NCBI RefSeq assembly: GCF_003703975.1
Contig: NZ_QTJY01000002.1
Coordinates: 248,001 to 312,000, forward strand
Length of the DNA: 64,000 bases
Origin: Larkinella soli
GTDB lineage: Bacteria > Bacteroidota > Bacteroidia > Cytophagales > Spirosomataceae
Direction: 5' to 3'
A program made the position numbers and the translations under genes. Positions 35,937 to 43,831 of the stretch are shown here, piece by piece. A model generated the notes under the pieces. That model saw only the letters and a program-made list of their open reading frames with translations. It had not been told where the DNA came from and did no database searches. The stretch's first letter is position 1; each line of letters opens with the position of its first letter.

Positions 35937-35999
35937 TGAACATGCATTTATTAAAAAGTTTCCCCAAAATCAGTATTTATGTACCTATCTCAGAAATGG

Positions 36000-36058
36000 C
36001 TCCATTGATAAGACGACTGCAACAATAGAAGTATCTTACTATTCGGGCGATTTGAGAA
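36000..36058 (-). repeat. Array repeat R1 (copy G)
   Basis: On the minus strand it reads TTCTCAAATCGCCCGAATAG, TAAGATACTTCTATTGTTG, then GTCGTCTTATCAATGGAG. TAAGAT and GTCTTA keep the hairpin with a G-T pair. It directly follows the propeller lipoprotein gene. It is the one copy whose next gene is on the other strand. Confidence 0.7.
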
Positions 36059-36071
36059 ACAGCTATACACA

Positions 36072-37037
36072 TTACTTCTGACTCTCTTTAAAGTCCGTGA
36101 GGGTCTTTCCATCATAACGGTAACGGTCAGATCCAATCCAAATACTTCCATCATTAGCCCATAACATCCCAAAAGGCAGATTACTACGCCCTTCATATTT
36201 TGTCCTTATTACTGTTACATATGGTTTTTTATTAGACAATGACTGTTCATCATAACGGAAAATAGGCCCACCTATACTAGTCAAAACGTTTCCCTTTTCA
36301 TCTTCGATTATAACACCAGCACCCGTCTGATCGATTTGGGTAAAGGCACTGCCGTCATAGCGCCAAAGACCATCAGCACCGAACCAGATATTGCCTTTTT
36401 TGTCTTTAATTATAGCCCATACGTTCCTAAAAGTTTTGCCATCTTTATCAGTAAGAGTAGTAAATGTTTTTCCATCATAAACGGAGATATCACCCCGTGT
36501 TCCAAACCAAATTTTGCCTGTTTTGTCTTGAACAATATCGTGAACATCATTATTGGTCAGTCCATCCGAAGTTGTAAAATTTTGAAATGATTTACCATCA
36601 TACCGGCTTACGCCACCTCCAGTGCCAAGCCAAATAATGCCATCTTTATCTTCAAAAATAGGCATAACAGAATTATTGACAAGTCCCTCTCTTGTTGTGA
36701 AATTCTGAAAGGATTTTCCATCGTAATAAAAAACACCTGAGCCAGATGTACCGAACCAAAAATTTCCTTTTCTATCTTCTAAAATAGAAAAAAAAGGCTT
36801 TGAGATCAGTATACCGGTGATTTTGGTAAACAATTTTCCATCGTATCGAAAAACACCATCGCTCGCTGCAAACCAAATATTCCCATTTCTATCTTGCTTG
36901 ATATCCCAAATAGTAGAAGTGAGTGTGTCTGTGGTTTCTGACTTGATATTATCTTTTGATACGTTTGTTTGGTTTTGTCCACAGGATGTGTGAAAAACCG
37001 TTATTAAGAACAACGCATAGATGGGTGCGTATTTCAT
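36072..37037 (-). CDS. Beta-propeller lipoprotein (two-component-regulator propeller repeats)
   Basis: A 321-residue protein with a lipoprotein signal (FHTSC, lipidated Cys19). Six to seven repeats follow of the form D..G.IWFGT..G..RYDGK.F, for example KQDRNGNIWFAASDGVFRYD and EDKDGIIWLGTGGGVSRYDG. These are the Reg_prop repeats that form the periplasmic propellers of Bacteroidota hybrid sensors. Here there is no kinase or membrane part, so it is a free propeller, probably a binding or scaffold protein. The gene is AT-rich. Its stop is followed after 13 bases by repeat copy G. Confidence 0.82.
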   Translation of the reverse strand: MKYAPIYALFLITVFHTSCGQNQTNVSKDNIKSETTDTLTSTIWDIKQDRNGNIWFAASDGVFRYDGKLFTKITGILISKPFFSILEDRKGNFWFGTSGSGVFYYDGKSFQNFTTREGLVNNSVMPIFEDKDGIIWLGTGGGVSRYDGKSFQNFTTSDGLTNNDVHDIVQDKTGKIWFGTRGDISVYDGKTFTTLTDKDGKTFRNVWAIIKDKKGNIWFGADGLWRYDGSAFTQIDQTGAGVIIEDEKGNVLTSIGGPIFRYDEQSLSNKKPYVTVIRTKYEGRSNLPFGMLWANDGSIWIGSDRYRYDGKTLTDFKESQK

Positions 37038-37700
37038 TGTTTCTACTTTTTAGTACCAATTACTTTCAACAAACTTAGCAGTTTTTGCACTGAGCTTTGG
37101 TTAAGGCTGGTAAAAGAATGTAAACGAAATGTAAAAGTTGCTTTTACGGTCCACTGAAACTTTTTGCCCCTATCTAGTTGGACGAATTGAACACAAATGT
37201 TGTCCATACAACTGTCTTATAAAAACGCTCGTAGCTGTTGCACAACTCTTCCAGTGCCTAAAACTGCTCAATAGGTGGAGTCTTTGTACCTTCAGCTATC
37301 TATGCAAGGCAGAATACACGACCACGAAAAACTCATCACTTCTTTTCAGCTTTCCAGCCGCATTCCTAAAGATAATTTCTACCGTCGGCTGAAGGATACG
37401 CTCGATCTGACGTTCCTGTATGAGTATACCAAAGCCTGTTATGGCTCAACAGGCAATCCCTCGATTGACCCCGTGGTATTCTTCAAGTTCATGCTAATCG
37501 GTTACCTGGAGAATATTACTTCTGACCGAAAGCTGATTGAACATTGCTCTATGCGAATGGATAGGTTGTATTTCCTAGGCTACAGCCTAGATGAGCCTCT
37601 TCCCTGGCACTCCACCTTAAGCCGTACCCGCCAACTCTACCCAGAAGCACTTTTTGAATTACTATTTGACAAGGTAGTTAGCCTTTGTGTAGCTCAAAAC

Positions 37701-37725
37701 ATGACGGTCCGCCGTTGCGGTAGCC
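37701..37725. repeat. Short GC-rich hairpin insertion, site 1
   Basis: Contains GGTCCGCCGTTGCGGTAGCC; CCGC/GCGG pair around CGTT (37709-37720). Removing 22 bases (37704-37725) restores the transposase frame as NM-GRRVALDS. It resembles site 2 at 38521-38542. Confidence 0.55.
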
Positions 37726-38520
37726 GGTCGCAGAGTAGCCCTCGACTCAGCCCCCATTAAAGCCAATGCCTCCATGGAAAGGCTATTAGAAAAAAACCTC
37801 AAAGACCAGGGCCTAAGCTGCTTCTGCAGGCTGAAGATCGCAATGGATCAGTGGACTTGATACCCAAACCCAGCAACCGTCAAGCTGCGTCGGTGATCAC
37901 CGCTGCTGATCATCAGTTAAGACAGTTGAAAAAGCGTCAGCAGAATTTGCAAAGTGCCCCAACAACCCTGGGAGCCAGTAATGAAAAAGCCCAATTGTTG
38001 AGTAACAAGACTCATTACAGCCCCACCGATCCTGATGCCCGTATCTCCATCAAGCCGGGTAAAGCCCGCAAACTCAACTATAATTGTAGCTTGGCGGTCG
38101 ATACGGCCGAAGGGATTATTAGCCATGTGCAGGCCGATTTCGCCGATGGTCGGGACAGCCAGACTCTACCCGATATTACCCTGAAGCTCCAGCAGTGGCT
38201 GGTACACAATGAGTTGCATTTAGAGGAGCTATTGGCCGATTCAGGCTATTCCAACGGTAGTAATTACGCCTTGCTAGAGCAGTGGAAAATCACGGTCGGA
38301 CCGCCGCGCGGCTGGATACCCGTTTTCGGTCAATATAAGTCCCAGATTGAAGGTTTCCCTTATGATCCTGAAGAAGATCGCTTCACCTGTTCAGAGGGTA
38401 AGCGTTTACCATTTAAGACGTTTGACAAAAACGCGGAAGGCGGCTGGCTGAAAGTCTACCGAGCGGATTACCAGGACTGCAAACATTGCCCGCTCAAACT
38501 AAGCTGCGTTCCCAAGAGGC

Positions 38521-38542
38521 GGTCCGCCGCCGCGGCAATGCC
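38521..38542. repeat. Short GC-rich hairpin insertion, site 2
   Basis: Begins GGTCCGCCGCCGCGG and ends GCC; CCGC/GCGG pair around CGCC (38524-38535). Removing these 22 bases restores KRRQLIRTAYD. Confidence 0.55.
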
Positions 38543-38962
38543 GACAGCTTATCCGGACGGCCTATGATCCCTTCTACCGACGAGCCCTGGAACGCCAGCA
38601 AAGTCGGCGGGGTAAGCGCATGAAACGGCTTCGTCAACGGACAGTGGAGCCGGTTTTAGGCAGTCTGGTGGAGTACTATGGATTACGGAAAGTGAATGTA
38701 CAGGGTAAAGCCGGGGCTCACAAGGTGATGCTGATGGCAGCTATTGCCTTCAACCTGAAAAAGTATATGAAGTTTACGACCAAATCTACCGTCAGCCAGG
38801 CCATAGCGCTGAAAGTGGAGTGGTCATTCTCTTCTCAAAGTACGTTTTGGGGCTTTGGCGTGCTTTTTCTTAACTAAGAAGGCAGACGATAATAGAAAAT
38901 CCTATTCGCCAATTCAGACGCTGAAAAATCGATGAAGGAAGCAGAGTTGTGCAACAGCCACG

Positions 38963-39045
38963 AGGGTTTGGTGAGACTGTTCTATTTTTCAATCGATACC
39001 TAAAATTTCAGTAGATTAGTTGTCATAAGCCAGATTATATAACAG
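38963..39045 (+). repeat. Array repeat R2 (copy L)
   Basis: AGGGTTTGGTGAGACTG, a slightly longer centre, CAGTAGATTAGTTGTCATAA and CAGATTATATAACAG. The IS1182-like element ends at its left edge. The following start codon is at 39063. Confidence 0.7.
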
Positions 39046-39062
39046 AAAGGTCAACCAAATGT

Positions 39063-39569
39063 ATGCTTGAAATTACATTTAAGTTCACCAAATCAGAGCT
39101 CTACAAGGCATCGGTTGCGATTGCTCAAAGCCGCTTCATTATGAGAGTATATAGGGTTTTAGGCATCATTTCGGTTATAATTTCTTTATTCATCTTGTCC
39201 ACTGATTTAGCTAACAAGGATATAATCGCCATCATTTTTATAGTATGTGAATTGTACCTAATATTTGTAGTGCAGATTGCCGGTAGACTTGTGGCTAATA
39301 AATATATTAGGACAAAAGCTCAAATTACTGAGCAGATTACTTATGTTTTTAATGAAAAAAGCTATCAGCTTACCGGAGAAAGTTTCTTTACACGTATGGA
39401 CTACAACAAATTGTATGAAGTGAAGGAAGTAAGGGATTTTATTTTACTGCGGGTGACAGAAGGAAGCGCGCATACACTACCTAAACGGGCTTTTTCGGAA
39501 GGCCAGTATGAGAGATTTAAAAACATAATAAGGTCTGTGCAAAACCTCCGATCAACGTTTAAAGAGTAA
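39063..39569 (+). CDS. YcxB-like membrane protein
   Basis: A 168-residue protein: an N-terminal strand segment (MLEITFKFTKSELYKA), two adjacent membrane helices at ~31-50 and ~53-72 (VLGIISVIISLFILS, IIAIIFIVCELYLIFVV), then a cytoplasmic PH-like domain with FNEKSYQLTGESFFTRMDY, YEVKEVRDFILL and a final LPKRAF...QYERFKNII. This layout is that of the YcxB family, whose role is unknown. It is AT-rich and is a single-gene unit between repeats L and D. Confidence 0.75.
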   Translation: MLEITFKFTKSELYKASVAIAQSRFIMRVYRVLGIISVIISLFILSTDLANKDIIAIIFIVCELYLIFVVQIAGRLVANKYIRTKAQITEQITYVFNEKSYQLTGESFFTRMDYNKLYEVKEVRDFILLRVTEGSAHTLPKRAFSEGQYERFKNIIRSVQNLRSTFKE

Positions 39570-39661
39570 TATATTCTATATGATTAATGCGTTGATTACT
39601 GATTTTCAATCATTTTGACAAGGTAATTAATTTCACATAACATCCTCTATAAAACGGACCT

Positions 39662-39755
39662 GAAAAAGGTACGAATTCCTTGGTTAGTCGGCATCTCTTA
39701 AAACGCCCGTATAGGAAGACACCCCCTTCGTGGCAGACGTCCCATGAAAAGAGTG
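39662..39755 (+). repeat. Array repeat R1 (copy D)
   Basis: GAAAAAGGTACGAATTCC, GCATCTCTTAAAACGCCCGT, then AGGAAGACACCCCC and GCAGACGTCCCATGAAAAG. It is more diverged than copies A, B and G. The next gene starts at 39790 on the same strand. Confidence 0.6.
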
Positions 39756-39789
39756 TATAAAAGCAACAAGCCAACATACTATAACAGCA

Positions 39790-40254
39790 ATGAAAAAACA
39801 AGGTATTCAAAAAGCACAAATTCCAAATCCGGCACTAAAAGGATTGGAAAAATTAATTGGCGAATGGAAAACGGCCAGCACTCATCCCGCCATCCCTAAT
39901 AAACTTTTGCCCGGTATATCCACCTTCGAATGGATCGAGGGCGGTGCCTTTCTGAAGTATCATTTGGAGGTTGATGAAAAGGGGTTTCCTGTTGGCATTG
40001 GCATCTTTGGGAGTGACGATGCTACTGGGGAAATATTTATGCTCTTCTTTGACGAGCGGAAGATTTCGAGAAAGTGTGAGGTTTCCGTAGAAGACAACGT
40101 AGTGAAATGGTGGCGAAATGTCCCTGGTTTTTCGCAACAGTATAGCTGGACAATCACTGATAATGGAAATACCATCATCGGAAACGGAGAATTGTGTGAA
40201 GATGGCAAAACCTGGAAAAAAGATTTAGACCAGGTCTTTACCCGTGTAAAGTAA
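39790..40254 (+). CDS. DUF1579-like lipocalin-type protein
   Basis: A 154-residue soluble protein. LKGLEKLIGEWKTASTHPA near the N-terminus, GISTFEWIEGGAFLKYHLEV, IGIFGSDDATGEIFMLFFDE and WSITD-like YSWTITDNGNTIIGNGE follow the strand pattern of DUF1579/heme-binding-like beta barrels (GxW start, repeated strands). No signal peptide is present. Such proteins bind small hydrophobic molecules, but no ligand can be named. It is a single-gene unit between repeats D and E. Confidence 0.72.
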   Translation: MKKQGIQKAQIPNPALKGLEKLIGEWKTASTHPAIPNKLLPGISTFEWIEGGAFLKYHLEVDEKGFPVGIGIFGSDDATGEIFMLFFDERKISRKCEVSVEDNVVKWWRNVPGFSQQYSWTITDNGNTIIGNGELCEDGKTWKKDLDQVFTRVK

Positions 40255-40267
40255 AATAATTGATTGA

Positions 40268-40440
40268 AGAAAAGTACTAACTCCCTATAGGTTAGCGTCT
40301 CTCTAAACGTCCGACAATTAAAACACCCGCTTTGTTGCAGATGACTCATGAAAAAAGGCATTAATGAGAACCTGAAAGTTACACAAAATTCCCCCAGATT
40401 TCTTAGATCGGGTAGTATAACGTTTGATTATAGAACACTA
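40268..40440 (+). repeat. Array repeat R1 (copy E, long form)
   Basis: AGAAAAGTACTAACTCCC, GTCTCTCTAAACGTCCGAC, GATGACTCATGAAAAAAGGC, ATTAATGAGAACCTGAAAG, CCCCCAGATTTCTTAGATCG, and the end AGTATAACGTTTGATTATA. It contains both halves of R1; its right end matches copy I. A gene remnant follows at 40443. Confidence 0.68.
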
Positions 40441-40442
40441 TA

Positions 40443-40717
40443 ATAGAGCTAAAAATCGGCTTTCGGCATTTCCAAAATGGAGACTTAGGCGATTTAAGTC
40501 AAGTGGAGTTTGAAAAGGGAGAAAAGTCAGAAATCTTCGTTGACGATCCCTTGAAAGGTTCGACAATCGCTTTTCGTCCTTCCGCATTGGCGGTGAATCC
40601 GAATTTGATGTCATTGACCTTCCCGGTACCTTTAAGGGGCAATTCGCCGAGTATTCCTTTGTAACAGTGAGAATGGACTTTACACCGTTATCTGATCAAA
40701 AAAGTTGGGTCTTTTGA
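40443..40717 (+). pseudogene. Second member of the 29577 gene family, degenerate
   Basis: It begins at an ATA where the paralogue has ATG: ELKIGFRHFQNGDLGDLSQV is nearly identical to ELEISYRHFQNGDLGNLSQV at 29577. After GEKSEIFVDDPLKG a frameshift near 40555 is needed to read FDNRFSSFRIGGESEFDVID and FAEYSFVTVRMDFTPLSD to TGA 40715-40717. The two copies diverge after the shared first ~28 residues. With no start codon and a shifted frame it is not functional. It is the last recognisable unit of the array. Confidence 0.6.
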
Positions 40718-40775
40718 GACGCAATGAAGGTAGGTTCTATAGCCCCGGAAGACGCTTCATGGAACGGTTTCTACA

Positions 40776-42278
40776 CTATTTTTCAGCGATGGTTCGTGCC
40801 ACTCTAAAGCCCACACTGTCCCGTCTTTCGTCAGGGATGTATCCGTCACTTCGTCCGGCAGAACGCATGTAATCAGCACTATAGGTAAAAGAACCGCCCT
40901 TTCTGGAACGCTTAAAGTCTTTGGATACCGTCAATGGGGAGTCCTCGTTATCCACCCAGATCGTATCGACCGGCTCCGATCTGTACTGTTTTACCCAATC
41001 TTGTCCCCACTCCCACACGTTGCCGTAGACGTCAAAAAGGCCAAAGTCATTCGGTTTAAGTTGCCCCACCGGCCATGGCCGTTCGTTAAAGGAATTTCCC
41101 GTGTGCCAGGCATACTCTCTTAGTAACTCATCGGATTGCCCATAAAAACGACTCGTGGAGGCACCTGCCCGGCAGACATATTCCCATTCGGCTTCGGTCG
41201 GCATTCGATACCCGGTACGATGGAGATAATCGGTCGGCAATACCATGCCTTCTTTGATTTCTTCCAGGCTTGGATAACACCACTCTTCTTTGGGGATGCC
41301 TTCCTGCTGGCTTAGCCAATTACAATATTGCGCGGCCTCAAACCAGGTAATAAGAACCTGTGGACAATCCTCATCCAGGTTTTTTCTTTTCATGTGCGGC
41401 CCGGTACGGGTCGGGTCTCTCTGACCAGCGGCCCGGGCCCGTTGCTTAATGGCGGGATGGGCGTCAAAAAATTGCTGAAATTGCTGAATCGTCACTTCTT
41501 TGGCAGCCACTGCAAACGACCGGGGAATGCGCTGCCGGTGTCTGGCTTCCAGATCCGTTTTATCCCTTCCCGGTTCGTTACCCGGGGAACCCATGACAAA
41601 TTCAATTGGCCCCCTAAAAATAGCCATCGTGTGTCCTTTTGCTGTGACATACCAGTTCCTATCCTTCGATGGCCGACCACTCAAGCTGCTATCGATCGTA
41701 CTTAGTACCTTGCCTTGCCGCCAATCTATTTTTCGGTTTTCATAACCTTGCCGGCCGTGTCGAAGAAGCCAGTCGATAGCTGAATGGATCCCGGGGTCCG
41801 GGTCGCTTCTGTACACCTGCAAAAGCCAGTCAACGAATGGTTTTCTTTTTTGAGCCGGCAGCTGCTTCGTTGAAAATCCCCCTAAAGTCAACAGCAACGC
41901 CCTGCGGATGGAGACGTCTTTTTCTATTTTCAACTGATCAATGATTACATCAACCGGTATTTGGGACCTCCCAATATCGCGAATAAGATAAGAGCGTAAA
42001 CCCGGATCGGCACGATGCCTTAAAAGTGGCCAGATTTGTTTATGCGCTCCCATCTCCATCAAGGCAATCGCAGCCTCGGCCTGCCGTTTAGCCTGGGCAT
42101 CGCGTTGGCTCAACTGCTCTTCGGCAGGCCTGGGCTCCGTCAACACCCTTTCCAGATTTTTAATCAATTCATTTCTTTTCAGTCCGGAAAAGTTTATAGT
42201 TTGCCTGACCGGCTCTTTTTGTGCATAACTTAGATGGCTAAGCAGGCAAAAAAGGCAGATTGCCCCTAACGTTTTCAT
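40776..42278 (-). CDS. Exported formylglycine-generating-enzyme-like (SUMF1) protein with N-terminal helical repeats
   Basis: A 500-residue exported protein (signal peptide 1-19, cleavage near SYAQK). Residues ~35-190 are helical and HEAT-like (AIALMEMGAHKQIWPLLR, RRALLLTLGGFS). The C-terminal ~290 residues are an FGE-sulfatase domain: EFVMGSPGNEPGRD, MPTEAEWEYVCRAGA, GLFDVYGNVWEWGQDW, RKGGSFTYSADYMRSAGRSD. The catalytic cysteines of true formylglycine enzymes, which lie after the GGS motif, are absent. It is therefore more likely a structural, binding or regulatory relative than a sulfatase activator. A membrane winged-helix regulator is transcribed divergently 126 bases away and may control it. 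Confidence 0.82.
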   Translation of the reverse strand: MKTLGAICLFCLLSHLSYAQKEPVRQTINFSGLKRNELIKNLERVLTEPRPAEEQLSQRDAQAKRQAEAAIALMEMGAHKQIWPLLRHRADPGLRSYLIRDIGRSQIPVDVIIDQLKIEKDVSIRRALLLTLGGFSTKQLPAQKRKPFVDWLLQVYRSDPDPGIHSAIDWLLRHGRQGYENRKIDWRQGKVLSTIDSSLSGRPSKDRNWYVTAKGHTMAIFRGPIEFVMGSPGNEPGRDKTDLEARHRQRIPRSFAVAAKEVTIQQFQQFFDAHPAIKQRARAAGQRDPTRTGPHMKRKNLDEDCPQVLITWFEAAQYCNWLSQQEGIPKEEWCYPSLEEIKEGMVLPTDYLHRTGYRMPTEAEWEYVCRAGASTSRFYGQSDELLREYAWHTGNSFNERPWPVGQLKPNDFGLFDVYGNVWEWGQDWVKQYRSEPVDTIWVDNEDSPLTVSKDFKRSRKGGSFTYSADYMRSAGRSDGYIPDERRDSVGFRVARTIAEK

Positions 42279-42404
42279 GGAAGATCGATTTTAGGTAAAA
42301 GAGTGCCGCAAGCTAATGGCTCAGACGAAATGATGGGCTTTGGAAAACCTTTGGAATAGGTTTGTTTTTTCTTTTTACACCATTCTCAGGTAAATTTTAA
42401 TATT

Positions 42405-43010
42405 ATGGATGCAAACCAGCCATTCTTAATCAATCACCGATTCCTGGTCGATCCGTCCCGACATTGTATCAGGGATCTGGAAACGCAGTCAGAAACGCGA
42501 TTGGAGTTACGGCATCTAAAGCTGTTAATCCAGCTATGCCTGAATAAGGGAAAGCTGGTCGAGCGGATTTTTTTAATAAAGGAGGTTTGGAACAATTACA
42601 GTAGCGCCGATGAAGCGCTGACCCAGGGGATCTCCGTGTTAAGAAAAATACTTGTCGATAAGAATAAAGAGCTGATAAAAACCATCCCCAAGCAAGGCTA
42701 TATCCTTCAGGCTGAAATCAGCTCCCGGCAGCCACCTTCCCTTGTTCAAGGGCCGCCAGACCAGCGGAAATATTCGAGGGCCTGGTTCTATAGGATCGTT
42801 TCCGGTATGGCCCTCCTGAGTTTACTTTTGATTTTCCTGCGACCGGGAAGTATTGAGAAGGAAAAACCGGATAATGGTAAAGACGGAAAGCTTACGTCCA
42901 CCCTTCCATCTAAACCTGCCCCAACAGAAGAAGATGAAAAAAGGGCGAAACATACAAGTCCACCATTGGGGGGGAAGGAGGACGCTAAGGAAAGCGGAAG
43001 CAAATTGTAA
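42405..43010 (+). CDS. Membrane-anchored winged-helix regulator (ToxR/CadC-like)
   Basis: A 201-residue protein. Residues ~8-105 are an OmpR-type winged helix (LELRHLKLLIQLCLNKGKLV, TQGISVLRKILVDKNKE, IKTIPKQGYILQAEI). One membrane helix spans ~127-147 (FYRIVSGMALLSLLLIFL). The short C-terminal part (~55 residues) is rich in K, P, E and S and would be periplasmic and disordered. ToxR/CadC relatives bind DNA from the membrane; here no folded sensor domain exists outside. The divergent FGE-like gene is the obvious candidate target or partner. Confidence 0.82.
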   Translation: MDANQPFLINHRFLVDPSRHCIRDLETQSETRLELRHLKLLIQLCLNKGKLVERIFLIKEVWNNYSSADEALTQGISVLRKILVDKNKELIKTIPKQGYILQAEISSRQPPSLVQGPPDQRKYSRAWFYRIVSGMALLSLLLIFLRPGSIEKEKPDNGKDGKLTSTLPSKPAPTEEDEKRAKHTSPPLGGKEDAKESGSKL

Positions 43011-43183
43011 ATCATTACCCTCCATTAAATTATAGGCGAAATCACCTTTACATCGGCCGGCCTCCCTACTCGTCTCCGAGCCCGCGCCGAGGCTAAATCC
43101 GCTTTCGTTCCCGGATCAGATCCTGCTCAGACCCGGTTAGAGCTGTAGATTGATGAGAATGGAGCCTGCTCCAATTCAGTAAA
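43011..43183. other. Spacer before the oxidoreductase operon
   Basis: I see no gene in the 319 bases 43011-43329. The right part contains the operator-promoter described at 43184-43242; the left part shows no hairpin terminator I can support. Confidence 0.4.
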
Positions 43184-43242
43184 AATGGTAGTAATATCCG
43201 TAATCTATATACCATTCCACTCATGGGTAGTTTAGACCTTTG
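43184..43242 (+). promoter_or_regulatory. Palindromic operator and promoter of the oxidoreductase operon
   Basis: AATGGTA (43184-43190) and TACCATT (43210-43216) are inverted half-sites enclosing TCCGTAATCTATA. GACCTTTG (43235-43242) is a -7 box with one change from TAnnTTTG. The right half-site occupies the -33 position, as for an activator-dependent promoter. The same arrangement with the same spacing occurs at 47612-47670. Confidence 0.65.
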
Positions 43243-43329
43243 TGGAAGGTCCTGGAACGTCTTCTTTTCCGTGTTACGGTATCTCCAACCAGCAGGCTCG
43301 CTGAACGAAAAAGTTTTTACTCTACCCTT

Positions 43330-43785
43330 ATGGCCACCTTCAACTTAAAGATCAACGGGAAACTTCAAAAGGTGGAAGTCGATCCGACCACACCGATGCT
43401 TTGGGTATTGCGGGACCATCTGGACCTACAGGGTACTAAATACGGCTGTGGCATAGCCCAGTGTGGAGCCTGTACCGTCCATCTGGATGGTATCGCAGTT
43501 CGATCCTGTCAATTGCCGGTTTCTGCCGTCGGAAAGCAGGCCGTCACTACGATTGAGGGCTTGTCCGCCCATGGTGACCACCCCGTTCAGAAAGCGTGGA
43601 TCGAACATGACGTGGCCCAGTGCGGCTATTGCCAGGCTGGACAAATTATGAGTGCCGCTTCGCTGCTGAAAATGAATCCCAGGCCCTCTGATGCCGACAT
43701 CGATGCCGCCATGAGCGGTAATATCTGCCGCTGTGGCACCTACACCCGGATCAAGGCGGCTATCCGATCAGCGGCAAACCGGTGA
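43330..43785 (+). CDS. (2Fe-2S)-binding subunit, isoquinoline 1-oxidoreductase type
   Basis: A 151-residue small subunit of a xanthine-oxidase-family molybdenum hydroxylase. The plant-ferredoxin-like cluster uses Cys40, Cys45, Cys48 ([10 protein letters not shown]) and Cys60. The second cluster uses Cys98, Cys101 (CGYCQAG), Cys133 and Cys135 (CRCGTY). It passes electrons from the molybdenum subunit, encoded next, to an acceptor; there is no FAD subunit, as in the two-subunit IorAB type. I chose ATG 43330 because it starts directly at the ferredoxin fold. It is first in an operon preceded by a probable AraC-controlled promoter. Confidence 0.9.
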   Translation: MATFNLKINGKLQKVEVDPTTPMLWVLRDHLDLQGTKYGCGIAQCGACTVHLDGIAVRSCQLPVSAVGKQAVTTIEGLSAHGDHPVQKAWIEHDVAQCGYCQAGQIMSAASLLKMNPRPSDADIDAAMSGNICRCGTYTRIKAAIRSAANR

Positions 43786-43831
43786 ACCAGCCATCGACTG
43801 TTCGTATCCTAAACCACAGACTCTCAAAAAC

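Larger units (their letters stand above)
37302..38877 (+). pseudogene. IS1182-like DDE transposase with three frameshifts
   Basis: The N-terminal part (MQGRIHDHEKLI, DNFYRRLKDTLDLTFLYEYT, SIDPVVFFKFMLIGYLE) is the DUF772-type DNA-binding domain. After AQNM the frame breaks at ~37705, resumes as RRVALDSAPIKANASMERLL, breaks again near 37810, and continues with LLQAEDRNGSVDLIPKPSN and the DDE core (FADGRDSQTLPD, EELLADSGYSNGSNY). It breaks a third time at 38521 and ends QLIRTAYDPFYRRALERQQS to TAA 38877. Breaks one and three coincide with similar GC-rich hairpin insertions. Reassembled it would be ~510 residues, normal for IS1182 transposases. It is not functional. Confidence 0.85.
37228..38964 (+). 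mobile_element. IS1182-like insertion sequence, inactive
   Basis: The element is bounded by 22-bp inverted repeats, left at 37228-37249 and right at 38943-38964, with one mismatch (core GCTGTTGCACAACTCT). It is 1,737 bp long with one transposase gene in between, now frameshifted. The right end abuts array repeat R2 copy L (GGGTTTGGTGAG), so it inserted into or beside a repeat. I cannot see a clear target-site duplication. Confidence 0.85.

Noticed and set aside
21634-40717. Chromosomal integron with attC sites
   Set aside because: The layout is similar, but no IntI-type integrase is present and I could not find RYYYAAC and GTTRRRY core sites at the ends of the repeats. Orientation is also mixed. 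Kept only as an analogy.
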